Below are positions 10,795 to 20,001 of a stretch of DNA of 64,000 nucleotides, in pieces (position 1 is the stretch's first letter; the number at the start of each line of letters is the position of its first letter). This stretch comes from Terfezia claveryi (Eukaryota; Ascomycota; Pezizomycetes; Pezizales; Pezizaceae). A program made the position numbers and the translations under genes. Location of the stretch: assembly GCA_015179025.1 (NCBI GenBank), contig WHUX01000132.1:1-64000 (forward strand), in the 5' to 3' direction. The notes under the pieces are model-generated. The model had not been told where the DNA came from. It did no database searches and saw only the letters and a program-made list of their open reading frames with translations.

Positions 10795-11235
10795 GAAGTG
10801 TCTTTTGTTTTTGAAGAGGCAAAAAGGTTCTTCTGGCCAAGGCGTTTAAATCAAAAAGAATTGGGGTAATTCTCGCGGAACCTTTCTAGAAATGTATGGA
10901 ACGTCTCAACTGAAAAGCAGGCTGAGGGGACGCATCGAAAAGAAAAGACCATGAAAGGAAGGTGTTGGAAATAGTCAAGGACAGAAAGAAGTTCAGGGTA
11001 AGTGATGGAATGGAACTCGATTGTTTGTAGAATGTTCCTACAAGCAACCAGAACGTCGCGAACAACGTGGAACATAAAAGGCAGAGTCACCCGGGCCCTC
11101 TAGAACCAAATGGGAGCTAGAAAGAATGAAGTGGACGATGCTAACCCACCCAAATTCGCCACACCCTTCAGTATAAATACCCCCGATCCCCTCCATCTTC
11201 CTTACAACATTCAAACACCATTTCTCCACACAACG
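10795..11235. promoter_or_regulatory. Leader and promoter of accessory gene E
   Basis: 440 bases between the hairpin array and the ATG. It contains TATAAATAC at about 11172-11180, roughly 55 bases before the start, a plausible TATA box, followed by a C-rich leader. The open frame extends upstream to 11110, but the ATG at 11236 fits the leader better. Confidence 0.5.
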
Positions 11236-12558
11236 ATGTCCACCGAAATCGTCAACATCGCAGGGAAGTTAGTGAAGAGGAGCCAAGGGCTCCGCGAAAG
11301 ATATAGAAACGAGCTTGCTAAGCTCGATGGACCCGAAAGGTGGGAGTTAGCCTTGGAAGTTGCTAGGCTAACTCAAGAACAGACGGAACAGATCTCATTT
11401 GCAGCACAGGTCCAGAAGGAGGTCATCGAGGCCTGGACAGACGAAGACTATGCAGCAATGCAAGTGGATAGGGTGACTGCCGACGCTAAGCTCGGCTTCA
11501 CCTCAATCATCCTCCCCTTAGCGGACATCCATTCAGAGTCGGAGCGAAGGAAAGGTAAGGCAAAGGACAGGCTGGAAGCAACCTGGGGCGCGCAGTGGGA
11601 AGACCAGGTGGGGGACCTCATGCCGCCATGGCCGGCCGAGGAGTTTCTAAGGGAGCTTGCGGTGTTCTCGGAGAAACAAGTGGATTGGGCAGCAGCAAAG
11701 CTTATTTTGGAGGCTAGGGTTAAAGAGCGGCTGGCCGCTAAGAAGACAAAGAAAGTTGCTTGGCTAACCTCGCGTGATATAGCTGATAGAGCTATATCAG
11801 AAAGACGCAAAGCGAGAGGGAAGAAGGCTGTGGCTGGTTCACAGCCGGAAACCGATGTTGGGGAAAATTCCGCTGGTCGGATAACCCCGGTTGGGGAAAA
11901 TTCCGCTGGTCGGATAACCCTGGTTGGGGAAAATTCCGCTGGTCGGATACAAAGCCCCGCTGGCCGGGCACCTATAGACACCCAGACCTTACTTTCTCCT
12001 TCTCAACTTTCTTCTTCTTCTGTTAGTGAAGCTGCTGCCCAAGATCCAAACGTGGATCTTGAGAACATTGACAAGGAACTTCCTGGCTCTGAGCCGGTTG
12101 TGGAAACGCAGAGGTCGATCCCCCACGGATCTTCTGCATCACCCCCGAAGGAAGCCGAAGCTGAATCTGGAGCCGAGCCTAGACTGAGCGAAGAGGTGAG
12201 AATGGATAAAGGTAAGGGTAGGGCGGTTGACGCAGGAGAAGCGAAGGAAGCAGAGGCTGCCCCTAAGACTCGCAAACGTAAGAGAGCTGCAAATGAGGTC
12301 GAAAAGAGCACCGTGGAAAAGAGGAGGAAATATGGGTTAGAAATCCCCATTATTAACTTGGACGTAGAGGAGGGGGTGGAAGAACTAAAGCGTGAGGCGC
12401 TTGACGAGGAAGAGAAGGACGAAGCTTTGGCGGTAGAGGAAGCTGTTAAAGTGTTATTTCGGGGGAAGGGACGGCCGGATAAGGAAACGGCAGGGAGGAT
12501 GTTGAGGAAGATGATGAAGGTGATGAAGGCGGAAGTGGTAGAGGTGGATGATGATTGA
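11236..12558 (+). CDS. KDZ accessory protein E, charged nuclear-type protein (440 aa, intronless)
   Basis: A single uninterrupted frame beginning MSTEIVNIAGKLVKRSQGLR. Residues 1-190 are helical and charged. Three tandem copies of VGENSAGRIT follow (about 208-238), encoded by a 30-bp DNA repeat. After that come Ser/Glu-rich disordered sequence, a basic nuclear-localisation-like cluster (KTRKRKRAANEVEKS) and an acidic C-terminus ending VVEVDDD. No enzymatic motif is visible. It is more GC-rich than the neighbouring genes, has no introns, and lies between the hairpin array and a lone hairpin, so it may have a different origin from the rest of the element. Function unknown; a chromatin or DNA-binding role is only suggested by charge. 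Confidence 0.7.
   Translation: MSTEIVNIAGKLVKRSQGLRERYRNELAKLDGPERWELALEVARLTQEQTEQISFAAQVQKEVIEAWTDEDYAAMQVDRVTADAKLGFTSIILPLADIHSESERRKGKAKDRLEATWGAQWEDQVGDLMPPWPAEEFLRELAVFSEKQVDWAAAKLILEARVKERLAAKKTKKVAWLTSRDIADRAISERRKARGKKAVAGSQPETDVGENSAGRITPVGENSAGRITLVGENSAGRIQSPAGRAPIDTQTLLSPSQLSSSSVSEAAAQDPNVDLENIDKELPGSEPVVETQRSIPHGSSASPPKEAEAESGAEPRLSEEVRMDKGKGRAVDAGEAKEAEAAPKTRKRKRAANEVEKSTVEKRRKYGLEIPIINLDVEEGVEELKREALDEEEKDEALAVEEAVKVLFRGKGRPDKETAGRMLRKMMKVMKAEVVEVDDD
11857..11949 (+). repeat. 30-bp coding repeat x3 in gene E
   Basis: GTTGGGGAAAATTCCGCTGG begins each of three tandem 30-bp units that keep the reading frame (VGENSAGRIT). The near identity suggests recent expansion. Confidence 0.85.
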
Positions 12559-12588
12559 TCACACACGTAGTAGGATTACGTGTGCGAT
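12558..12588 (+). repeat. Single copy of the array hairpin overlapping the stop of gene E
   Basis: ATCACACACGTA - GTAGGAT - TACGTGTGCGAT, with 12-bp arms and one mismatch. It has the same stem as the units at 9909-10794, and its first A is the last base of the TGA stop. It could act at the RNA level as a 3' stem-loop or as a protein-binding site. Confidence 0.85.
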
Positions 12589-12794
12589 GGGAAAAGTGAT
12601 GAGGAAGGAGTTGATTACGGTTTCCTTTGTTTTATTTGTATAGTTATAATATACTTTATCATCAATATACGCATCGTTCTTCTTCGCAGTATTCGACCAG
12701 GTCTTGGCATGAGACTCGTGCACTCGTATATATTTGTAACATTCATAGCCACCCATCACCCACACACCTACACACACTTTAGAGATCTCTCATC

Positions 12795-15700
12795 ATGAGA
12801 GATACCACAACAGTTATTGTCCTCCGGAAAGGGGTAAGACCCAAACCAAAGAAGCTAACAGGGAAACAATTAAAGAAGCATTTTGATTCTCAGCTCGATG
12901 ATGCATACGAAATGATGAATTCCTTAAGGATTCAACCAATACCAAACCTCCAGTTAAGGTCTGCCAACCAGGAGGGGGAATGGGTCGACTTAGAAGCCAA
13001 TGATCTTGGCAATACTCTTGATGAAAACAATGAAGAGGATCCAATATTGATGGCTCGGCGCCTACTTCAGACCGATTCTAATTCTATAAAGAGGAGGAAT
13101 GCCAAAAATAGAGAACAGTTGGCACAGAACTGGAGCAAAGTCAGGCCAATGATGGTTCAGTATGCCACCGGAAGAGCTTTACCAGAGTGTGACTGCCAGG
13201 AAAGAAAGGAGAAGGTGATAACCATAATATCGTTGACTGGTAAGTAGACAAGACACTACAGATATCCTAGTAGTTTAAAGCTAACCAGTTTCCAACGCAG
13301 AGATGAAGAAGATATCCTATAGTTTTTGTAACTGCGGGCAGCGTAGTGCTAAACTATTCTATGACAACAAATTCCCTTCCAAACCTCTTCGTGCCTCTAT
13401 AGTTTTCGATATATGGCTTCTGCAACTATTACATGAACAGCTGATTCATGGAATTGGCCGAATTCATGCATGGAGTAGAGGATTACAGAGCTGCTTAGAA
13501 GCCAATTCGCCAGAGGTGGTGCCTGATTTCTATAGATCAGTAGGCTTCAATTTTTACCTATGCCCAACTCACACTTTAGAATTGAAACTTACTTTAATGT
13601 ACTCATAGCTCCTAGATGCATATCATAACTGGAGGGCTGTGAGTTCGGAGTGCGAGAAGTTTGTAGCAACGACTCTGGCTCAAACAGCCCCAGAACATTG
13701 CTGGGATGCCGGTGCTTTTGAAAACTTATGTCCTGCATGTTTCAACTTCTCTCCGGATGACAGAAATGGCCTGCAGGTATATAGAGGTGAAGATCAAGGC
13801 CCCTTGAATGACCAGACTAGCTCTCCAGAAGGAAAGGTTGAATATAATGTTGTATTCGTTTCAATAGATGGGGACATGCAACTTACCCGGTTTAAGGATG
13901 TCACCAGTCATAAAACCCATTTCCAAGAGTGGGAAGTTCTTCCAAGCAAACTTTTTGTTAATATCGATAGGCGATTTTATGGTACATCTAGCCAACCAGA
14001 CCCTAGTGATGAAGAACAACCAATTGAAGCTGAAGTGGAAGAGCCTGACCAGTGTGCAAGCCAGTTTAAAGCCTCCAGGGGATGGGAAAGTAGTACATCT
14101 ACAAAGGAGTTAGCATCACTGAAGAGTTTTGATGAGACAGGGTTAATGGGTATGGTTTGTCGCCATGGCTGCCCACTCCGGTACCTGAATATATATACTG
14201 GAGAGCGGGCAAGACATGGTATTGCCCTGCTGCAAAGCCTGCTCAAGGATCTACCCAGCGGCACAAAAATACGTTGTTGCTACGATATCTCATGTATATT
14301 TGCTACTACGGTCAAGGTAGGTTACCACCGTCTCTTTGTTATCCCCGCTGTTCACACTGAATTTATACTGAAGATGTTTTCTTAGAGGCTAGCACCAAAA
14401 CTGGCCTCAGTTTTGACCTGCCGAGTTGGGAGATTTCATATGTATGCACATGAATACAAATGTCATGTGTTGTACAATACCCAACGCTCGATGGGTTGGG
14501 GAAACATGATAGGTGAAGAGTGCGAATCTGATTGGTCGCTAAAAGGCCATCTTGTCGCCTCAACACGCGTTTCCTCAGCTCCTAGAAGGCGGCAACGAAT
14601 TGATGATCATGCTTGCTTTGTGGTTAACATGACTCGTGAGAGATTAGGCTATAGGCTAGGTCACCGGCTTACCAAGGCCCAGGCAGATCTAAAAGCCTCA
14701 TCAGCCATTTTGGAACGCCTTTACACGCAAAATAACAGGAAGGGAACTAAGTTCACCGAAGAGTATTTTGACATCCAACTAGGGCTGCAAGAGGTATACT
14801 ATCGGGAAAACAGGTAAATAGCAGGAGCTCAGGGGCCAGCTTACATGGATATTTGGTTAAATAACTAATGTAAATTTTAGAAACAAAGCTGAGCCTGTAG
14901 ATCCTAATGATGCGATTTTTACTGCTATCCTGAATGAAGAGGAGATTCTCAGGGACTTAGAAGAGGATAGACGGGCTGGTATTCCTACTCGTCGAAAGCT
15001 CCCTCCACCGAATCAAAAGCTTGACCGGAGAGACCTCGAACAAGTATCAAAAGGGCATGCTGCAGTCCGCAGAACAACACAGCTTCTTACTCAACAACAC
15101 CAGACCATTGATGACTGGGTGGATCGGCAAGCACCTGATAGTAAATACAAGATATACGAAAACAGGAAGATCATGCGAGAACTACACAATATTCAGCGAG
15201 GGTTAATACAAAACACAACCGCACGGAAAAAGGAGCTTGAAGCAATCAGGAGTAGAGTTGGCCATAAGAACTCTAAGAAGTTCATGACTTGCCTTAATCA
15301 ACGTTGGAAGGCAGTTAATATTGGCATAGCTGAATTCAACGAGCTTATAGAAAAATTACCTATTGAGCAACGCCCTAAAGAGCTTGATATATGAAAAATA
15401 AAGAAGGAAGGGTTGACTTTAGATACGTTCTGGGATGTAAATTGTGTAAGGATTACAGATGACTGGGCATGCCAGGAAGTAGTCTGTGAGGGCATTGCAG
15501 CACTTTCTCGTCAAAGGCGAGCTCAGGAAGAGATCATCCGCATAGGCATTGAGATAGCCAGAGTTTTTGATTGGATTGGTAAGGAGACATACGGAGCTAC
15601 ACATTCTGATACCAATGGTTGGCTGCGCCCATGGACAGTCCAGCGTCTCCGGCATCTACAGAATATTGTGACAGGCTTTCTCAAAGCTCAAGCGAGATAT

Positions 15701-15962
15701 GGGCTTGAAATAAGCAAAACACAACGAACAATGATTATGGGTGAGTGGAGTGGAGTGGAGTGGTGGCACGACCTGCTAAGCTACAAAGTGACTAACCCAA
15801 TATTCTAATATAGAACTTCAGAACAGAATCCACACTATGCTTACCAGTATATGGAGTGCGGGTATAGAGGTCAAGGAATGTGTAGAAGAGGAAGATTTTG
15901 GTGATGATGATGAGGTCATTGGAGAACTGTTGGCACGAGAAGCTGCCAGGGACTTTGATTGA
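12795..15962 (+). CDS. KDZ transposase with CxC cysteine clusters (942 codons, 6 exons, one in-frame UGA)
   Basis: Exons are 12795-13239, 13301-13539, 13609-14316, 14386-14813, 14881-15740 and 15814-15962; total 2829 bases. The N-terminal part has CDC and CNC cysteine pairs (residues about 134-136 and 158-160) like the CxC clusters of KDZ proteins, then LCPACF. The RNase H-like core shows SIDGDMQLTRFKD (Asp about 315), FDETGLMGMVCRHGCPLRYL, RCCYDISC (Asp about 454) and FHMYAHEYKCHVLYN followed by IGEECESDWS (Glu about 508). These are the expected D-D-E positions. A helical C-terminus follows. Codon 778 (15392-15394) is TGA with the same frame open on both sides, so either the gene is inactivated by one nonsense change (CGA to TGA fits) or the stop is read through. 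It would cut and paste the element via its inverted repeats. Confidence 0.88.
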
Positions 15963-16030
15963 ATTGTGAAGTTTTTACGTTTTATTTTTTAAGACACGGC
16001 TATAGATTTGAGTTCATAATAATTATGTAG

Positions 16031-16282
16031 CTGAAGCCACGAAACCATCATATGAAGGTATATCGTCCCGTAAAAGCATATACATATGAGACCTGCACTT
16101 GCCCGGCAAGACCGAATAAGCCGGCAAGACCGAATAAGCCATCATATGAAGGCATATCGTCCCATATAAGACTTGCACTTGCCGGCAAGACCGAATTAAG
16201 CCATCATATGAAGGCATATCGTCCCATATAAGCATATACATATAAGACCTGTACTTGCATTGGCCCAGCAACACCGAATAAG
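16031..16282 (+). repeat. Right subterminal tandem repeats, 62-82 bp units
   Basis: Three to four copies of a unit with CCATCATATGAAGGCATATC, GTCCCATATAAG, an ACCTG(C/T)ACTTGC block and CAAGACCGAATAAG. The last copy merges into the inner end of the right inverted repeat. Different in sequence from the left subterminal repeats, so the two ends are asymmetric inside the inverted repeats. Confidence 0.8.
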
Positions 16283-16770
16283 CCACCATATGAAGCCGTA
16301 TAGTCTGGTACAAGCGTATATATAATGGTATCATGTGGAAGAGAATATTGCCGTGGCCGATGAAAATCTCAAAAACTATGAAGAGAATCAGATAATATAT
16401 TAGGTTTGGATCATGGGAAGTGAATAGCACGCACATCTCACGTGGTGAGGATAAGCTCAACTTAATCAGATTCTTTTGCTAGTGTGTGCATTTCATAAGG
16501 GGTGGACTAATCTGAAGACGGCACGTAGCAGTCTTCATTATCAACACGGAAGACAAATATTGCATGGCACGTAGTAGTCTTTATTATCAGCACGGAAGAC
16601 TAAAGTTTGCGCGCACGAACAGTCTTTGCCACCCAGCCTGAAGACATAATGTGTGCCAAGAAGTTATTTTAGCGTGGGTGGGATTGCCCTGCCGTGTACA
16701 TTACTTAACAATGGGGGCATTTTAGAATTGCCCCATTCTTAAGTAATGTTCGAGCTGCATGCTAGAGGTG
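16235..16770 (-). repeat. Right terminal inverted repeat of the KDZ element (536 bp)
   Basis: Reverse complement of 2394-2928 with about seven differences. Ends in GCATGCTAGAGGTG at 16770 and is followed by the GATTTCGG duplication. Confidence 0.95.
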
Positions 16771-16778
16771 GATTTCGG
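16771..16778. repeat. Right 8 bp target-site duplication of the KDZ element
   Basis: GATTTCGG, identical to 2386-2393. It belongs to the interrupted Copia-1 integrase codons. Confidence 0.95.
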
Positions 16779-18748
16779 AGATAGGTCGAAGTTGAGCATG
16801 CTTCAGCCCAGAATCTTTTGTCCATATTCGTCAACATAGTCCTCATCATGTTCTGTATTGTTCGGTTGAAGCATTCAGCTACACCATTAGATTCATGAGA
16901 GTAAGGGGGCGTTAGTTCATGCACGATGCCTTTTGACTTAAAGAACTGTTCAAGATCTTTGTTAACATACTCTCCACCATTATCAGTACGAAACCGTTTA
17001 ACATGGTGTGATGTTTGCTTTTCAACCAAGGTAACAAAGTCTTGGATTGATTTGGTTGAGTCGGATTTCTGTTTAAGGAAGTAGACCCAAGAAGCACGAG
17101 AGTAGTCATCAATAAGTGTGATGAAGTAGCTTGCTCCACCAAAAGAGGGTGTGGGGAGTTTACCACTAAGATCTGAGTGAATAAGTTCGAGAGTATTGGA
17201 GGCACGAGATGTTGTAGACTTAGGGACAGAGTGAGTAGATTTGGCGAGTATACATGGCTCGCAATAATAGTTATCAGGGGGTGTTGGGAGAATATCACCG
17301 TCAGAGTAGAGTTCTTTATGCTTGAGGACAGTAATGGCTTGATGACCGAATGACTGATGCCAGTGATCGATAGTTTTTCGAGAGGAGGAAACCAATGCCT
17401 TTTCATTTGACTCAATAATAAACGGGAGACTTCCAACAAATTCCACCATAAATAACACAGAATCATTGCCTTTCTTCGTGACATGAAACCCAGAGTCCGT
17501 AGAAAAAGTGGAAAGACGAGATCGAACAGCATTCCAAGAAAATAGGGAGTGACCAAGAGAAGGAACATATCGAACATTGACAAGACGAACAGTGGAAGTA
17601 GAGCCGTTAGGGAGTAGACAGTTAAGAAGAACTGTCCCTTTTCCTTTAGCTTCGAGGAGATTATTGCCAGCTCCTTCTACAGTTCCACTATCCTCTGAAA
17701 AGTTCTCGAAGTGTCCTATGTCGTTGGTCATATGAGCACTGCACGCTGTATCGAATTTCCAGATAGTTTTTCGGGATGGGTTACTGACACTGAGAGCCTT
17801 GTCCTTGGAGCTACCAGAGCTGCCAACGATAAGAGCCTGTTCCTTCTTGTCTTCCTTATTTTTATCCTTCTTCTTATCCTCATTTGACTTTTTCAACTTC
17901 TGGCACTTCTGCCATGTATGACCTGTGTATTTACCGAGTTGATGCTTCTTGCAATAGGTGCATTCTACATCAGAGTCCTTGTTCTGTTGTTGTGATTGCT
18001 GCTGTTGAGGCTTGCCTTTCTTCTTGAAGGAGGCAGAGAGAGCAGTGTCCCGTTTTTCGATTTCGGAACCAACAGAGAGGAGTCGTAATTTTGCATCGGC
18101 ATATGTAAGGTCGGACTTAGTTGAGAGGTTGTCGACTATATTGGAGTGATGTTCGACGAGGAAGGAGAGGAGAATGTCCCTTTTAGCTTCGTCCTTATCA
18201 AGGAAAGTGCGGAGGGATTTTCGATATTCATCTGAAGAGCCAGTGAGAGAGTAAAGTCGAGACCACTTAGTCTCATATTGCTCAATGAAGTCGGCGAAGG
18301 AGGTAGTAGGAGTGTAGGTTGAGGCTAAGGTGAAGAGTGTGCGCAGTTGATGTACGAAAGAGAATGGAGTATCACGGTAATACTGGTCTTTGAGATGAGT
18401 CCAGATTTCGTGTGGTGAATCAAACTTGAAGACAACCTTCAGTATAGGTTTGCTGATAACCTGTATTAGCATGAGGATAGCTTGATTTTCCATAGCTGCG
18501 AAGAGTTCTTTCTCTTCTTGTGTCGCATCTGTCGCAGGTTTAAGTCCTTCAATAACAAGTTCCTTACAACCCATGCCTCTCATAATCATCTTGACAGTAT
18601 CAGCCCAGTCTTCGTAGTTGTCTTTGCCGGTAAGTGACTCAATATTATCGAGTTTGACTGGAATAGGCTTGAAGTCTTTCGGTGGTCGGAAGATAGAAGG
18701 TACAGCCTTTCCTTTACCACCAGAACCAGAACCTGAACCGGACGCCAT
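16779..18748 (-). CDS. Copia-1 polyprotein, N-terminal part: Gag, protease, integrase core (about 656 codons)
   Basis: Starts MASGSGSGSGGKGK at 18748. Gag (UBN2-like, with NYEDWADTVKMIM) spans about residues 1-250. A zinc knuckle CTYCKKHQLGKYTGHTWQKC lies near 263-282. The protease site is FDTACSAHMTN near 334, where the usual DTGC/DSGA reads DTAC. The integrase HHCC finger (HQSFGHQ ... CEPCILAKS) is near 460-500, followed by the catalytic core with SDLSG, TDNGGEYV and SHESNGVAE. The frame is open until the KDZ insertion after YLRN and resumes at 2393. The short tail 16739-16770 belongs to the transposon, not to copia. Confidence 0.92.
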
Positions 18749-18811
18749 TGTATAGATATATGTGGAAGGGAAGGTGAATGCGAGAAAGTTATCGAGTTGT
18801 CCTGAGCTATT

Positions 18812-18825
18812 CCGGGCTCATAACC
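18812..18825 (-). other. Copia-1 primer binding site (initiator tRNA-Met half)
   Basis: The plus strand reads CCGGGCTCATAACC, the anticodon-arm sequence of initiator tRNA-Met (CAT anticodon). On the minus (element) strand this is the complementary primer site next to the LTR. Drosophila copia is known to use an initiator tRNA-Met half-molecule. Confidence 0.7.
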
Positions 18826-19465
18826 TATTGAAAGGTTACTATGAGCGGAGGTATCGCGGTAGTAATTACGGAGGTAGTAGCGGTGGACAGTAGTGCTATT
18901 AAGCAGAGAGTGCGAGCGAGCAGAAGTGCAAGAGAGCAGATGGTTGAACTATGTCGAGAGTAGACAGTCTATTGAGTCTAATTGAGAAGTGTGTAGAAGT
19001 AGATACAAGAGTAAGAAACTCGTATATAATAGTACAAGTTGAGGGTAAAGTTCTAGTAAGGAAGTATAAGTTACATAACCTAAGAATAGTATATCGTGCA
19101 CATGTGAATGAAGAAATACATAGAAGTGTGCGACTGAGACAGCAATATGAGTCAACGAATATAACAGAAAGTCATAGAAGTGGTGATCGTTGAGTCATGA
19201 CAACTGAGACAAGTAAGCAGTAACCTTAAGTAGTAAAGCAGCATCATGCAACGATAATAGATACTAAGTTAGGAAAGTAAGCAAAGATAATAAGAGCATG
19301 TGAACGACATGTGTACACATGTGAAAGAAATAATACAGAAGTCCTTAATTGGGTAGCAAGTGTCCATATTGGGTATCAGCATGATGTAGAAGTAATCGTA
19401 AGAGAGAAACGATATATTGTATAGAAATACTTAACTATATCGAAAGGAAATGATTATTTTCAACA
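18826..19465 (-). repeat. Copia-1 5' LTR (about 640 bp)
   Basis: In element orientation it starts TGTTGAAAATAATCATTTCC at 19465, directly after the interrupted Gypsy-1 frame, and ends TTTCAATA against the primer site, so the tips TGTTGAAA and TTTCAATA are near-inverse. A TATATAA-type box lies near 19022-19028. Boundaries are inferred without the other LTR. The end of the LTR can fold onto the primer site. Confidence 0.65.
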
Positions 19466-20001
19466 ACGAGTTCTCTTTCTGAATTGGTTTCGTCTGCGTC
19501 ACTAATATTTTCCCAATTATCCAGTTCACTATAATCTGTGACTGATTCACAGCTGACCTGTGTATACGCTGATCTTATACCATTCGCCATGGTTCTAGAT
19601 CCCTTCCATACACTTAGCTGGAATCGTGGAATGTTTTTCGGTTGGATAGTAACTGGTTCCTGATGGGCAGGAATTATTGCTCGCACTTTGCTGAGAGTAG
19701 GTTCTCCTAGTATCATGTCCCATCCAGTCAAATGAGCTACATAGAACGTTCGTTCTTCTACATAACCTATCCAATCAAGTTTGATAGTACAAGCTTTGTC
19801 TATCGTTCCTTTTGAGCCTTTAATTGCAGTACTTAATGATTTCTTCTCGATACTTCTAGTCGGTATTTTGTACAGGTGTACAAATTGAGAATTGATTAAG
19901 TCTTCTCCCTTCGTTTGGAGATCAATTAAAGCTAGTGCGGGGTGTTCGTTAGCTTTAACGAATACCTTGCTAAAATCTGGTACCTGTCCTGACAAGGGTC
20001 A
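19466..20001 (-). CDS. Gypsy-1 protease region, truncated by Copia-1
   Basis: Follows Gag in the same frame after a single TGA (19999-20001). Reads PLSGQVPDFSKVFVKANEHP, then ALALIDLQTKGEDLINSQFV, which matches the retropepsin active-site region (ALIDSGA-like) although the Asp is followed by LQ and not SG or TG. WDMILGEPTLSKV further on fits the second conserved strand (D-x-I-L-G). It ends abruptly where the Copia-1 LTR begins. The changed active-site triplet suggests either divergence or inactivity. Confidence 0.7.

Larger units (their letters stand above)
2394..16770 (+). mobile_element. Complete 14.4 kb KDZ-superfamily DNA transposon with five accessory genes
   Basis: The ends are defined by long terminal inverted repeats starting CACCTCTAGCATGCAGC and by a perfect 8 bp target-site duplication in Copia-1. 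The superfamily call rests on the transposase at 12795-15962, which shows the KDZ core. Inside, in order, are: left subterminal repeats; a C2H2 gene; a small basic-protein gene; a minus-strand gene; a coiled-coil-like gene; a tRNA-like relic; an 18-unit hairpin array; a charged nuclear-type gene; the transposase; and right subterminal repeats. The two inverted repeats differ at only about seven positions and the host copia frame is open, both signs of recent insertion. No TET/JBP-type gene, the cargo known from basidiomycete KDZ elements, is visible. Confidence 0.9.
1..19465 (-). mobile_element. Ty1/copia retrotransposon Copia-1, split by a KDZ transposon
   Basis: A copia-type element on the minus strand. 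Its upstream part (5' LTR, primer site, Gag, protease, most of integrase) lies at 16779-19465 and its downstream part (end of integrase, reverse transcriptase, RNase H) at 1-2393. The two parts are separated by the 14.4 kb KDZ insertion. Skipping the insertion plus one copy of the duplicated GATTTCGG puts the reading frame back in register between YLRN and RSPHSAVKGKTPYEVF, a typical copia integrase end. I saw no stop in either half, so the element was probably intact when hit. The 3' LTR lies beyond the left edge. The 5' LTR ends inside the protease gene of Gypsy-1. Confidence 0.9.

Noticed and set aside
10202..10840. Repetitive peptides on both strands (HTRRTGYVCDT-type)
   Set aside because: Pure translation of the 49-bp satellite; no start context or other coding sign.
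11448..12566. Long antisense ORFs opposite gene E
   Set aside because: Mirror of a biased, repeat-containing gene; Ser/Ala-rich composition typical of shadows.
2394..16770. hAT element (also 8 bp duplications)
   Set aside because: Transposase motifs are KDZ-type (CxC clusters, DETGLxGMxCRHxxPLR, YAHxxxCxxxYN), and inverted repeats are far longer than usual hAT ends.
2394..16770. Starship-type giant element
   Set aside because: No tyrosine recombinase (DUF3435) captain; long inverted repeats and 8 bp duplication do not fit.
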